Source: Spirochaetota bacterium
GTDB taxonomy: Bacteria; Spirochaetota; UBA4802; JAKQUI01
Length of the DNA: 64,000 bases
Direction of reading: 5' to 3'
Assembly: GCA_029562645.1 (NCBI GenBank)
Contig: JAKQUI010000048.1
Location: forward strand, 248,001 to 312,000
Below, one piece after another: positions 44,789 through 54,177 of this stretch. Within the stretch, counting starts at the first letter, position 1. Each line of letters begins with the position of its first letter. The translations under genes were made by a program, and so were the position numbers. The notes beneath the pieces were generated by a model. The model was not told the origin of the DNA, ran no database searches, and worked only from the letters and a program-made list of their open reading frames with translations.

Positions 44789-45247
44789 ATGCGCATGATA
44801 CACACAATCGCCACGCTCACCATCGCCCTGGTCGTCGCCGCGACCGCGCAGGCGAACACCCTGGGCGCAAAACAGGACACGCGGCGCATTGCCGATGAAT
44901 TCATGAAAAAGATTCAGACGGGCGATTTCGACGCCGCGTTCGGCGGCATCAAGATCTTTTTCCCGATCCCCGAGGACGAGTTCAACAACCTGGTCACGCA
45001 AACGAAGAACCAATTCCAAATGGTAAAAAACCGTTTCGGAACAACGATCGGCTACGAGCTTTTCAAGGAAGAGTCGATCAAGGACCTGATGGTCAAGTAT
45101 ACGTATATCATGAAATTCGAGAAACACATCATACGCTGGATGTTCATCTTCTACAAACCGACCCAGGGGTGGCTGCTCAACTGGTTCCACTGGGACGACA
45201 AAATCGACGCCCTTTTCAACGAACCGCTCGAAAATAACAAAAAATAG
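44789..45247 (+). CDS. small exported protein, unknown function
   Basis: 152 residues from ATG 44789 (GAGGGAAA upstream), beginning MRMIHTIATLTIALVVAATA with a signal peptide. Mature part: IADEFMKKIQTGDFDAAFGG, KNQFQMVKNRFGTTIGYELF, KFEKHIIRWMFIFYKPTQGW. This resembles NTF2-like/DUF3887 periplasmic proteins, as in the lipoprotein at 42033. A weak GGGC/GCCC hairpin follows the stop. Confidence 0.75.
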   Translation: MRMIHTIATLTIALVVAATAQANTLGAKQDTRRIADEFMKKIQTGDFDAAFGGIKIFFPIPEDEFNNLVTQTKNQFQMVKNRFGTTIGYELFKEESIKDLMVKYTYIMKFEKHIIRWMFIFYKPTQGWLLNWFHWDDKIDALFNEPLENNKK

Positions 45248-45293
45248 GGCGTTTTTATTTGCCCCTGCATGACGCCGTTGCTATTTTACCGGC

Positions 45294-45524
45294 ATGGGCG
45301 CCCAATCCTACAATACAACGAAATCGTCGAACAAGCCGCGCTGCAAGCTCCCGGAGTTGTGCACCTCGTCGTATCTCATCGGAAACACGGTGTTTGCTCT
45401 GCGCGACGCAGGGCGAGAGCGCGATGTCGCAGAGTTTCTCAGCCGCCTCAAGCCCTACGAGGACGAGATAAACTTTTCGATTGTTTTGGAAGTTGCAGTC
45501 GACTACGTGGAATTTTACGACTAA
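45294..45524 (+). CDS. small unknown protein (uncertain)
   Basis: 76 codons. The second half has a natural, non-repetitive composition (ALRDAGRERDVAEFLSRLKP, then VLEVAVDYVEFYD), unlike most chance frames in this GC-rich DNA. There is no clear ribosome site, and the start is uncertain. It could also be the 3' remnant of a longer gene. Not recognised. Confidence 0.38.
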   Translation: MGAQSYNTTKSSNKPRCKLPELCTSSYLIGNTVFALRDAGRERDVAEFLSRLKPYEDEINFSIVLEVAVDYVEFYD

Positions 45525-45557
45525 TCCGTCCGGCCGTCTCGAAGCGCTTCAACGGTT

Positions 45558-46964
45558 TCAGGTAAGCGCAAGTATCACGATCACTCCGATGACGATAACC
45601 ACGATTCCCGCGACAATGCCGATGATGAGGCTCATGCGCGATTTTTTTATTTCCTGCTCCACAAAGGGATCGCCCGCCTTGATGCGGATGTCGGCCTCCA
45701 CCTCGCACTTGCCGATGAGGCCCTTGGCGATATTCACGTACAGGTTATAGCCGTCTTTCGTCTTCTTGATGCTGTGCACATGGGCGCTCATCGGTTTGAT
45801 CGTGTCGCCCTCGATGAGGTTGAGCGATCGCGCCAATCGCATCGAGACCGTATTGCTCTTGTCCACGCGCACCTGCACCTGGTCCCCCGGGACCAGCGAC
45901 GTGAGCGGCCTCCCCCGCGCCGGCGAAAGGACCGGCAGCACGGGTATGATTGTCGCCTCCGGCATTCTATCCGGATCCTTGCCGTCCACACCGCCCGCCT
46001 GGTTGAGGTCGAAAAGATACCCAGCCACCAACGAGCGCATGGTTTCGGCGCGCACGGCGACCTGGACCTTGCCCTTCAGGACATCGCCAAGCACCGTGGC
46101 CATCATCTCGCGTACGCGCTCGGTATCGGCCCCCGAGAGGATATCGTGAAGGGAACCCGCGTGGATCTTACGGATGCGCGCAATGAATTCATCGCCGATC
46201 TTTCCGTCGGGCGTGACGCTCCCCATAAGCGACCCGAACCGCCGGTGGAAATCGACCGGCGCTTCCTTCACATCGATTGAGCCCTTGATCTTCTCTCTCG
46301 TGGCCCAGACGAATAACGCGCTCAATGATCGGATGAGCGTATTATAGAAGAGCATCCCGCCCCCGCGCGCGGCCTCGCTGTTAAAGGCGAACTGAACCAC
46401 AACGAGATCGCGGGTCTTCTCGCGGGTGACCTGCTCGGCGAGGTCGCGTTTGTTCCCGAGATAGCGTGACGCGTGATTCACCTGGTCGGCAAAGGTCATC
46501 CGATCGAGCTCGTCCTCGACCTTGATCTCCTCGAAGCGACCGGTCGATATCGTCTCGTTGGCCGAAAGCACCTCGACCTTATCGACCGCAAGGACGGCTT
46601 TTACCGAGCGCTTGAGGAGCTCATCGACAAACAGATTATTGCCCGTCAATGCCCCCTCGATGACAGAACCGATGGCGGAATCGGTGAAATCGTGCGGAAA
46701 GCCATCCACGAGGTGTGCGGTGGTTTCGGTGAACACGTCGGACGAGGTGTGCGCCAGTCCCAGGACGTCCATCAGCTCCGCGCACGGCATGGTCACGTTC
46801 GTCTTCGCAAGCTCATCGCCCGATGCGACAACCGCAAAGCTTTTAAGCAAACGCCGCTGGGGGGGACTGATATACAGGAGCGCGATCCCGGAGGCCGAAC
46901 GCTCGGGAGCGCCAAAACGCGCCTTGATGACGATAATGGCGTTTGGGGAAAGCGGCTCGGCCAT
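45558..46964 (-). CDS. tail-anchored cytosolic protein, unknown function
   Basis: 468 residues from ATG 46964, 10 bases after the stop of the barrel gene. Long soluble part, with SANETISTGRFEEIKVEDEL, ASRYLGNKRDLAEQV, FRSLMG-like repeats, and a late beta-rich section (SLVPGDQVQVRVDKSNTVSM, HVHSIKKTKDGYNLYVNIAK). A single C-terminal membrane helix follows (MSLIIGIVAGIVVIVIGVIV). No signal peptide, so it should be a tail-anchored inner-membrane protein facing the cytosol. No domain recognised with confidence. Confidence 0.75.
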   Translation of the reverse strand: MAEPLSPNAIIVIKARFGAPERSASGIALLYISPPQRRLLKSFAVVASGDELAKTNVTMPCAELMDVLGLAHTSSDVFTETTAHLVDGFPHDFTDSAIGSVIEGALTGNNLFVDELLKRSVKAVLAVDKVEVLSANETISTGRFEEIKVEDELDRMTFADQVNHASRYLGNKRDLAEQVTREKTRDLVVVQFAFNSEAARGGGMLFYNTLIRSLSALFVWATREKIKGSIDVKEAPVDFHRRFGSLMGSVTPDGKIGDEFIARIRKIHAGSLHDILSGADTERVREMMATVLGDVLKGKVQVAVRAETMRSLVAGYLFDLNQAGGVDGKDPDRMPEATIIPVLPVLSPARGRPLTSLVPGDQVQVRVDKSNTVSMRLARSLNLIEGDTIKPMSAHVHSIKKTKDGYNLYVNIAKGLIGKCEVEADIRIKAGDPFVEQEIKKSRMSLIIGIVAGIVVIVIGVIVILALT

Positions 46965-46974
46965 GGCTGCCCGG

Positions 46975-48003
46975 CTAGAACCGGACCCCCGCGTATGCCT
47001 CGATCTGTCCCACCGCAACCGCGACAGAGATCCCGCCCTTAGAGACAAATCCCTGCGAATCGGTGCGATCGTACATCGCGGTAATCCCGTAAAAATACGT
47101 ATCGCCATTGTACCCCGCGCCGATGCGCACGTTGAACTTCCAGCAGAAGTCCGTCTCCCCCTTGTCGCCGGATGTGACGTGATAGTTCTTGATCATCCCG
47201 CCGGCGCCGATGAATCCGGCCGGGGTGATGAACACGTGGTTCGGAAATACGAAGGTGTAGGCGTAGCCGGGAAGCACACAGAGCGCCGTGAACATCCCGC
47301 GGCTGAAGCCGGCGTTTTCCCCGTAGAACACCTCCTGGCTCGGGGGAATGAGCGAATGCTCCGCCTCGATTCCGTAATTGATCGCCGAGGCCATCAACAT
47401 GAAGGAACCGGCCGACGTGTTTTGCCGCTCGGTCTGTTTAAAGGCGGCCTTGAACGAGAAATTGTCATTGAAGATGTAATAGCCGTTCAGGCCTATCGAT
47501 GTGAGTTTGAGGTCGGAGCGCTTGACGTGCGCATCGCCCTTGGTGACATTATAATCCTGTGGATTGTCGAGCCGGATCGGATTCACGAGGTAATAGCCCG
47601 AATACCGCTGGAAGAAGAGGTCCACGCCAAATTTCTTGAATACGAAATAAAACTGAAAATCGATGTACTCGCTTCTTCCATAGTCGGCCTCGTCGCGGGC
47701 CGTGCCGGTCACGGCCATCTGGTACGAGAGGCCGAACCATTTATAGCCGACGCCAAGCCCCACGTTAAAATTCACATTGGGCTGATAGGTAGTGAGATTG
47801 GTCAGGGTGTCGGAGCTGACGGCGTCCAGCGAATTGTCGTAATTGCGAATCTGCAGCTGCGATATGGGGTACTGGACAAATGGCCGAATCATGATCTTGT
47901 CGTCGAATTGATCGATGTCCGCGGCGCGTGCAAGCGCGGGAAGCATCGACGCGATCACGCACAGGATGAAGACTGCAAGCAAAGCGATGGGACGAACTCT
48001 CAT
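46975..48003 (-). CDS. DUF4421-type outer-membrane beta-barrel protein
   Basis: 342 residues with signal peptide (LLAVFILCVIASMLPALARA). The mature part has many alternating hydrophobic strands ended by aromatic residues: VGLGVGYKWFGLSYQMAV, YIDFQFYFVFKKFGVDLFFQ, SIGLNGYYIFNDNFSFKAAF. It closes with AYAGVRF, an outer-membrane C-terminal signal ending in Phe. Matches the DUF4421 pattern. GAGGTTG lies before the ATG. It is followed by the tail-anchored protein in the same operon. Confidence 0.83.
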   Translation of the reverse strand: MRVRPIALLAVFILCVIASMLPALARAADIDQFDDKIMIRPFVQYPISQLQIRNYDNSLDAVSSDTLTNLTTYQPNVNFNVGLGVGYKWFGLSYQMAVTGTARDEADYGRSEYIDFQFYFVFKKFGVDLFFQRYSGYYLVNPIRLDNPQDYNVTKGDAHVKRSDLKLTSIGLNGYYIFNDNFSFKAAFKQTERQNTSAGSFMLMASAINYGIEAEHSLIPPSQEVFYGENAGFSRGMFTALCVLPGYAYTFVFPNHVFITPAGFIGAGGMIKNYHVTSGDKGETDFCWKFNVRIGAGYNGDTYFYGITAMYDRTDSQGFVSKGGISVAVAVGQIEAYAGVRF

Positions 48004-48115
48004 GGCAACCTCGACAACATACCGGTATCTGCGGCTCGCGCGCGCACTAAAGTATCTTACATTAACATATCGATTATTCCGTCAACATTAATCTACATTT
48101 TCGAACGGCTTTGTA

Positions 48116-48143
48116 TTGACAAAAGCATAGCGAATGATAGAAA
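48116..48143 (+). promoter_or_regulatory. possible promoter of waaA
   Basis: TTGACA (48116-48121), a 16-base spacer and TAGAAA (48138-48143). Transcription would begin near 48150, after the more distal ATG at 48134, which favours translation from ATG 48176. Confidence 0.42.
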
Positions 48144-48175
48144 CGAATGCATACCGTGCATCATATGGTACTCCA

Positions 48176-49450
48176 ATGATCATCTATCGTATTCTGCTGC
48201 TGATTGCCCCCGCGCTGTTGCGGATCATCGCGCCATTCGACGCGAAGCTGCGCCGGTTTCGCTCGCTTCGCATCGGCGAGGTGGAGCGCGTCCGCGCCGC
48301 CTTCCGGAACCGTCCCGATCTGCCGGTTCTGTGGTTCCATGCCGCCTCGGCCGGCGAGTTCGAGCAGGCGAAACCCATCATCGAGTCGCTCAACGGAACC
48401 GAGGCCGGAAAGCGCTATTATATCGTGGCGAGCTTCTTCTCACCGTCTGGATTCGACGCGGGGGCGAAATACCCGGGCGTCGATTTCATCTTCAATTTGC
48501 CGCTCGACAGCGCGACAAACGCGCGCGCGCTTCTGGACGCCATCGGGCCGTGCGCGATCATCTATGCGAAATACGACGTCTGGATCAACCTCACGCTCGA
48601 GGCGCACCATCGCGGGGTGAAGCTGTTTCTCGTCAGCGGGACCCTTCCGGAAAAATCGCTCCGGCACCGCTTCCCCATGAAGTACATCCTTCGATCGACG
48701 TATGCGTCGCTCACGGGCATCTACGCGATCTCCGAGGCGGACGCACGCCGCTACCGCGCAATCGCGGGGCCACGCTGCGGCGAGATCGAGTCCGCCGGCG
48801 ACACGCGCTTCGATCGCGTTCGGCAGGTCATCGAGGAGCACGCAAAAAAACCGCTTGAGATCATCGCACGGGAAAACGGCCTCCTCTATTTCCTTGCCGG
48901 AAGCACCTATGCGATATCGGAATCCAAGCTCCTTGAGGCATATGCCGCTGTTCACGCGCAGCGCATCAGGCTGATTATGGTTCCCCATGAGATCGACCCG
49001 AAGAACATCGATCGCCTCGCCGGCCTGATCGCCTCGCGCGGGCTCCAGCCGATCCGTTACAGCCAGCTCGCTCCGCCCATTGCCGTTGACGGGGACCAGG
49101 TCCTCATCGTGGACGCCTTCGGCGTCCTGGCGCATCTCTACCGACAGGCCGATATCGTGTTCGTCGGGGGATCGTTCAAGGGGAGCGTGCACAGCGTGCT
49201 CGAACCGGCGGTGTTCGGTTGTCCCATCATCACCGGCCCGCACATCTGCAACGCCTACGAGGCGATTACCATGGCCCACAACGGCATCATCGCGCTCTGC
49301 CCCGGAATGCGCGAGCTTGCGGAGGCGCTCGATCGGCTCGCATCGGACCCTGCAAAGCGCGAGGATATCGGGCGGCGCACCAAGGCATTTTTTGACGATA
49401 ACACCGGGGCGACGCAAATTATCGTTTCCAAAATCGCGGCCCACCTGTAG
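48176..49450 (+). CDS. waaA: 3-deoxy-D-manno-octulosonic acid transferase
   Basis: 424 residues from ATG 48176 (MIIYRILLLIAPALLRII, the usual membrane-anchored start; the frame is open to 48134). Transfers Kdo from CMP-Kdo to lipid A precursor. HAASAGEFEQAKPII contains the catalytic Glu of the ASVGE motif. YAKYDVWINL replaces the proteobacterial ETELWPN, similar to the KYE-type of Bacteroidetes-like enzymes. MVPHEIDPKNI, VFVGGSFKGSVHSVLEPAVF and CPIITGPH form the CMP side. It shows that the organism makes LPS. Confidence 0.93.
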   Translation: MIIYRILLLIAPALLRIIAPFDAKLRRFRSLRIGEVERVRAAFRNRPDLPVLWFHAASAGEFEQAKPIIESLNGTEAGKRYYIVASFFSPSGFDAGAKYPGVDFIFNLPLDSATNARALLDAIGPCAIIYAKYDVWINLTLEAHHRGVKLFLVSGTLPEKSLRHRFPMKYILRSTYASLTGIYAISEADARRYRAIAGPRCGEIESAGDTRFDRVRQVIEEHAKKPLEIIARENGLLYFLAGSTYAISESKLLEAYAAVHAQRIRLIMVPHEIDPKNIDRLAGLIASRGLQPIRYSQLAPPIAVDGDQVLIVDAFGVLAHLYRQADIVFVGGSFKGSVHSVLEPAVFGCPIITGPHICNAYEAITMAHNGIIALCPGMRELAEALDRLASDPAKREDIGRRTKAFFDDNTGATQIIVSKIAAHL

Positions 49451-49461
49451 ACTGAGCCGGA

Positions 49462-50256
49462 ATGGACGCCCGAATCCGACATCGCCGACGCATCGCCGCA
49501 TTGTTGCTCGCGACGTTCCTTCTCGCCCCTGGGGACCGCCAGGCCGCGAGCCAGGAAAAGCGTGAGGTCGAACTCACCGCGCAAGAGATCGTGGCGCGCG
49601 TCGACCGGATCATGAACTATCCCGTAGGCCTCATCAAGGGCCGCATGCTGCACGTCTCTCCGGACGGGAAATCGTCCGCCATCGACTTCGTCGCCAACAC
49701 CACGGATACGGATTTCCTGTTTACGTTCAGCACGCGCGACCGGGGCGACTCCATCAGGGTGCTGTACAACTTCAGCGGGGAGGACATCTGGGTGTACAGC
49801 ATCCACGCGATGCGCCTGTTTCACAAGGTGGGCGTGGACAAGTACGATCCCATTTACGGGACCAACTTCACCTTCGTCGACTTCTCAAACGCCGACCTGC
49901 AGAGCAACTTCACGGCGCAGATCACGGGCGACGCGATCGTGAAAAACATGGAATCGTACCGGCTGCGCCTGACGCCGATCTACAAGGGCGGCCAATACGG
50001 GCAGCTCAATCTCTATGTGAGCAAGAGCGATTTCGTGCCGCTGCGGATCGACTATCACGACAACGACAAGGTGATCTTCAAGACCCTCTCGGTGGTGCAG
50101 ACCATATCGAAGGGGAACCGTATCATTCCCACCCGCTACGACATGCTCGACATCAAGAAGGGAACGGTGACCATCGTCACCTTTTTCGGGTTCGACGAAA
50201 AGGCGTCGTACGACAAGAGCATCTTCCGCCACCAGACCCTGGGCGACCGGCGCTAG
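49462..50256 (+). CDS. LolA-like outer-membrane lipoprotein-sorting protein
   Basis: 264 residues with a basic start and hydrophobic signal (IAALLLATFLLAP). Typical for the family: AQEIVARVDRIMNYPVGLIKGR, the repeated strand pattern with GEDIWVYSIHAMRLFHKVG, and FVPLRIDYHDNDKVIFKTLS. Matches the LolA/LppX-like DUF4292/TIGR-type 'outer membrane lipoprotein-sorting protein'. The likely job is lipid or lipoprotein transfer across the periplasm. Starts 11 bases after waaA and ends directly against the htpG stop. Confidence 0.82.
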   Translation: MDARIRHRRRIAALLLATFLLAPGDRQAASQEKREVELTAQEIVARVDRIMNYPVGLIKGRMLHVSPDGKSSAIDFVANTTDTDFLFTFSTRDRGDSIRVLYNFSGEDIWVYSIHAMRLFHKVGVDKYDPIYGTNFTFVDFSNADLQSNFTAQITGDAIVKNMESYRLRLTPIYKGGQYGQLNLYVSKSDFVPLRIDYHDNDKVIFKTLSVVQTISKGNRIIPTRYDMLDIKKGTVTIVTFFGFDEKASYDKSIFRHQTLGDRR

Positions 50257-52125
50257 CTACAGCGCCTTGGCCACCACCCGATTGAGGCGCTCCACGAATT
50301 GCCCGGGGTTCTCCAGCTTCACCCCCTCGATCAACATCGCCTGCTCATAGAGAAGCGAACTGATGTCGGCGAACACGGCCTCGTCGGACACGTCCTTCAG
50401 CCGCACCACGATGTCGTGGGCGGGATTGATCTCGAGAATGGGCTTGACGCTCGAAATATCGGCGTTGCCCATCGCCTTCAGCAGCCCCTGCATCTGCACC
50501 GTGGGGTCTTTCTCGTCGGCGACGATGCAGGAGGGCGAGCTCGAAAGCCGGGTGCTCGCCTTGACGTCCTTCACGCGATCGCCCAGCACCTGTTTGATCC
50601 GCTTGACCAGCGGCTCGACCTCCTTCTCGGCCTTCTTGTCTCCCTCGCTTTTGAGGTCTTCGGCCGCGTCGCTGCGATTGACCGACTTGAGCTCGATGTC
50701 CTTGTAGCGGCCGACCTGCGGCAGGATCACCTCGTCGATCTCGTCGTCCATGATGAGGACCTCGACGTCCTTGTCGCGATACATCTCCAGGAGCGGCGAA
50801 TTCCGGAGGTTCGCCTCGCGCTCGCCGGTGATGTAGTAGATCGCCTTCTGATCGGTCTGCATCCGGTCCTTGTACTCGGCCAGGCTCACAAAACCGTCGG
50901 CCTTGGTCGACTTGAAGCGCATGAGATCGAGCAGGGCCTCGCGGTTCTCGAAGTCCATGTACAGCCCCTCCTTCATGGGCCGGCTATACTCCTTCCAGAA
51001 TGCCGCGTAGCGCTCCGTGTCCTCGGCGAGCTTTTTCAACTCCTCTAAAATCTTCTTTACGGACGCCGACTTGATCTTTTCCAGGATGCGGTTCTTCTGC
51101 AACATCTCGCGGCTTACATTCAGCGGCAGGTCTTCGGAGTCGATGATGCCGCGCACGAAACGCAGATAGGTCGGCATGAGTTCGCGATCGTCGTCGGTGA
51201 TGAACACGCGCTTCACGTAGAGCTTCACGCCGGCGCGATAGTCGCGGTAGTACAGGTCGAACGGCGCCTTGGCGGGAACGTAGAAGAGCGTGGTGTATTC
51301 CATGGCGCCCTCGGCCTGGGTATGGGTGTAGAGCATGGGCGCCTCGGTGTCATGGGACAGGGTCTTGTAGAATCCGTGATAATCCTCCTCCTTGAGCTCG
51401 CTCTTGGAACGCTTCCACAGCGCCGACGCCTGGTTGATCTGCGAAACCTTGTTTTCCTTTTTTTCCTTTTTCTTATCACCCTCGCCTTCGTAGGTCGTGT
51501 CCTCGTAATGCAGGAAGATGGGAAACATGATGTGGTTCGAGTACTTCTTGACGATGTCCTCGATCTGCCAGCGGCTCGCGTACTCGGCGCCGTTTTCGTT
51601 CAGATGGAGCGTGATCGTGGTCCCGGCCCCATCGCGCGAGGCCTCCTCGATCTGGTACTCGCCCTTCCCGTCGCTGGCCCATCGATACGCCTTGTCCTCG
51701 CCGGCCTTTCGGGTAATGACCTCGATGCGGTCGGCGACCATGAAGGACGAATAAAACCCCACTCCGAACTGCCCGATGAGGCCCGAGTCCTTCTTCTGAT
51801 CTCCGGTAATCTGCTCGAGGAACTTGCGCGTCCCGGAACTGGCGATGGTGCCCAGGTTCTCCACCAGATCAGTCTCGTTCATGCCGATCCCGGTATCGGC
51901 CACCGTCAGAATATTCGAGTTTTTATCGAATGAAATGTCGATTCGCGGATCGAAGGGGAATGATTTGAAGGCGTCATCGGTCAGGGTTAGATACTTGAGT
52001 TTTTCCAAAGCGTCCGCCGCGTTCGATATGAGCTCCCGCAAGAAGATCTCCTTGTGCGAGTAGAGCGAATGGATGATGAGATGGAGCAGCTGATTCACTT
52101 CGGTCTGGAACTTGTGACTAGACAT
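50257..52125 (-). CDS. htpG: chaperone protein HtpG (Hsp90)
   Basis: 622 residues, full bacterial Hsp90 length. GHKL ATPase motifs are LRELISNAADALEKLKYLTL, VADTGIGMNETDLVENLGTI and IGQFGVGFYSSFMVADRIE. The catalytic Arg region is followed by the middle domain with RFVRGIIDSEDLPLNVSREM. A GAGG lies 9 bases before the ATG. The first base of its stop codon abuts the last base of the convergent LolA-like gene with no terminator between. A palindrome lies in the upstream region. Confidence 0.97.
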   Translation of the reverse strand: MSSHKFQTEVNQLLHLIIHSLYSHKEIFLRELISNAADALEKLKYLTLTDDAFKSFPFDPRIDISFDKNSNILTVADTGIGMNETDLVENLGTIASSGTRKFLEQITGDQKKDSGLIGQFGVGFYSSFMVADRIEVITRKAGEDKAYRWASDGKGEYQIEEASRDGAGTTITLHLNENGAEYASRWQIEDIVKKYSNHIMFPIFLHYEDTTYEGEGDKKKEKKENKVSQINQASALWKRSKSELKEEDYHGFYKTLSHDTEAPMLYTHTQAEGAMEYTTLFYVPAKAPFDLYYRDYRAGVKLYVKRVFITDDDRELMPTYLRFVRGIIDSEDLPLNVSREMLQKNRILEKIKSASVKKILEELKKLAEDTERYAAFWKEYSRPMKEGLYMDFENREALLDLMRFKSTKADGFVSLAEYKDRMQTDQKAIYYITGEREANLRNSPLLEMYRDKDVEVLIMDDEIDEVILPQVGRYKDIELKSVNRSDAAEDLKSEGDKKAEKEVEPLVKRIKQVLGDRVKDVKASTRLSSSPSCIVADEKDPTVQMQGLLKAMGNADISSVKPILEINPAHDIVVRLKDVSDEAVFADISSLLYEQAMLIEGVKLENPGQFVERLNRVVAKAL

Positions 52126-52441
52126 CTCTTAAACCTCTATTATCGTTTTAAAATATACAAATTTAATAATTGTATTATTAGCCATCAGCACCGGCGAGTG
52201 CTGATTTTATTAATTTAACATTCTCACCATCGATCGTCAAGAGGAAAGTTATTTTTTTATTTCATTTTGGTGAAGACTTGATTCGCACAATTTTTACAAT
52301 CGTGCGCACCGAGACACATCTTGCGGCTCGGCATATTCATATATCAAGACCCCAGCGTCAAATCAACGCGCGACGTGCACAAATCGAAAAAGTTGTGGAC
52401 GAACCCGGCGATGATGCGTATGTCACAATTCGGGAATCGAC
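52126..52441. other. 316-base AT-rich gap between htpG and the UPF0316 gene
   Basis: Divergent promoter region. The half near htpG is AT-rich (52126-52270) and holds the palindrome below. No open frame or RNA gene was recognised. Confidence 0.6.
52184..52205. promoter_or_regulatory. palindrome upstream of htpG
   Basis: ATCAGCAC (52184-52191) and GTGCTGAT (52198-52205) are perfect arms around CGGCGA, about 60 bases upstream of the htpG start. The arms share AGCAC/GTGCT with the CIRCE element, but the spacing is far too short for CIRCE. Confidence 0.5.
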
Positions 52442-53017
52442 ATGTTGCCAACCATTATCACATCCAGCGAACTCTTCAGCATGCTCTTCATTTTCTTTGC
52501 GCGCATCATCGATGTGTCGCTGGGGACCATGCGCATCATTCTCATCGCGCGCGGCTATCGTTCACTCGCCCCGATATTCGGGTTCCTGGAGGTGTTTATC
52601 TGGCTCGGCGCCATCGGGACGACCATCAGCAACCTGCACAGCATTTTCAGCTATTTCATCTACGCGGGGGGCTTCGCGGCCGGCAACTACGTGGGCATGC
52701 TCATCGAGGAGCGGGTTTCCATCGGCTATCAGCTGATCAGAATCATCACCACCAAGGAGGTCACGGCGCTGCCGATGGTGATGCGCGAGGAAGGATACGG
52801 GGTCACGGTCGTTGACGGCAAGGGGATGCGGGGGGACGTGTATATCCTCTACGCCGTGGTCCGTAGAAGCGAGGTGAAAAAAATCCTGGGCATCGTGGAA
52901 ACCTTTGAGCCGAGCGCCTTCATCACGGTCGAGGACGTCCGTTCGCACATCGCCGGGTTCATCGGCGACAAGGGCGGGCCGCCGTTTTTCGGGCGCATGT
53001 TCGCGAAGCGCAAGTAG
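52442..53017 (+). CDS. UPF0316 (DUF5698/DUF2179) membrane protein
   Basis: 191 residues. Membrane part: FFARIIDVSLGTMRIILIARGY, LEVFIWLGAIGTTISNL and the GFAAGNYVGMLIEERVSIGY loop are the family hallmarks. Then a DUF2179-like soluble domain (RIITTKEVTALPMVMREEGY; VVRRSEVKKILGIVETFEPS). Function unknown; the DUF2179 fold may bind a small ligand. It ends 11 bases from the convergent pgsW. Confidence 0.9.
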   Translation: MLPTIITSSELFSMLFIFFARIIDVSLGTMRIILIARGYRSLAPIFGFLEVFIWLGAIGTTISNLHSIFSYFIYAGGFAAGNYVGMLIEERVSIGYQLIRIITTKEVTALPMVMREEGYGVTVVDGKGMRGDVYILYAVVRRSEVKKILGIVETFEPSAFITVEDVRSHIAGFIGDKGGPPFFGRMFAKRK

Positions 53018-53028
53018 GCGGCCATCCG

Positions 53029-54177
53029 CTAGACCATGTGCTCGGGCGGGCGCTGCCGCGTATCCTGCTGCCGGCGCGAGAACATGCGGTACCCGTAGCC
53101 CATTTTGATGAGCACCAGGATGAGCCCGACGAGAACGGCCAACACGCCGGCGACGAGCAATCGATTGTACTCCAGCCGATAAAAAATCTCGCCCACCCCG
53201 ACCTTGGGCATTGCCTTGAGTGTATACGGCAGGCCGTACTGGTTCGCGATGGTCAACAGCGAATCGAGATGAATGACGGGTACACCTGCGCGCGCAAATC
53301 GGCTGATGACGCTCTCGATCTCCATCGCCTTTCGGCTGGGACGGAGATTGACGCCGGGTTTGTACCGCATCTTCCCGATATACGAACCTATGACGACCGT
53401 GCCCCCGCCCACGTTGATGAACGCATCAATCGTTTTATCGCCGGCCCGCTCATAGTACAGGTCCATCCGCGAGTCGATGTTCGCCTTGAGGTCCTCACGC
53501 TCGATGATTGGCAACCCGTTGCGGCGAATGGCCTCGCGGATCAAGCGACGCCCCTCCTCGCTCTGACCCCGCGCATTGTCCTGAACGCCGCCGAGCGACG
53601 CCGCCACGCTTCGGGACTTGATGATGTTCTTCTGCACCAGGAGCCGCTCCATGTCCAGCCAGGTAAAGGCGGGGATGTTCGCGCCCCAGGTCGACGACGA
53701 GACGCTGGTGATCACGATCATGCGCAGCTTCATCGCCTCGCCCGCCGCGAGCACGGCGCAATTGAGCGCGGGAAATGATCCGGTGAACGACACCGCGACG
53801 GTGCTGCCGGTGCGCACCTTCGACTCGCGGAGCATCTGCACCACCACCGCGGCCCAGTTTGGATTGAGCGTCGCGACCTTCGCGGCGATATCGACCGGCG
53901 CGCTGGTAATCGGAGAGGTCTGTATGCCGATGAGCCCCGACGCCGTCGGGTCGATCTTCCGGTCGATGGGCGGCAGATCCTCCTGCTGCCGGTGCTCCTT
54001 AATGACGTCCATTGCGCGCTTCATGGTGCGCGCCGCATTATACTTCATCTCGTAATGCGGTTGCTTGACATTCACCCGGAACAGCTCCACCATCGCAAGT
54101 CCGATGATGGCGACCAGGGCGATGATGACGTGTATCTGCCAGGAAACGGTCGTGGGCTTCCAGAGGATCTTCTTCAT
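53029..54177 (-). CDS. pgsW: poly-gamma-glutamate system protein PgsW-type
   Basis: 382 residues from ATG 54177, which overlaps the pgsC stop by 4 bases (the open frame continues upstream, but only as a pgsC shadow). N-terminal and C-terminal membrane helices (VSWQIHVIIALVAIIGLAMV; LLVAGVLAVLVGLILVLIKMGY) enclose a periplasmic domain with SGLIGIQTSPITSAPVDIAA, VSFTGSFPALNCAVLAA, TSVSSSTWGANIPAFTWLDM and INVGGGTVVIGSY. Position directly after pgsBC and these motifs fit the 'poly-gamma-glutamate system protein' family. Biochemical role unknown. Confidence 0.85.
   Translation of the reverse strand: MKKILWKPTTVSWQIHVIIALVAIIGLAMVELFRVNVKQPHYEMKYNAARTMKRAMDVIKEHRQQEDLPPIDRKIDPTASGLIGIQTSPITSAPVDIAAKVATLNPNWAAVVVQMLRESKVRTGSTVAVSFTGSFPALNCAVLAAGEAMKLRMIVITSVSSSTWGANIPAFTWLDMERLLVQKNIIKSRSVAASLGGVQDNARGQSEEGRRLIREAIRRNGLPIIEREDLKANIDSRMDLYYERAGDKTIDAFINVGGGTVVIGSYIGKMRYKPGVNLRPSRKAMEIESVISRFARAGVPVIHLDSLLTIANQYGLPYTLKAMPKVGVGEIFYRLEYNRLLVAGVLAVLVGLILVLIKMGYGYRMFSRRQQDTRQRPPEHMV

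Noticed and set aside
52184-52205. CIRCE/HrcA element before htpG
   Set aside because: The arms share only a core with CIRCE and the spacing is wrong, so it is listed as an unnamed palindrome.
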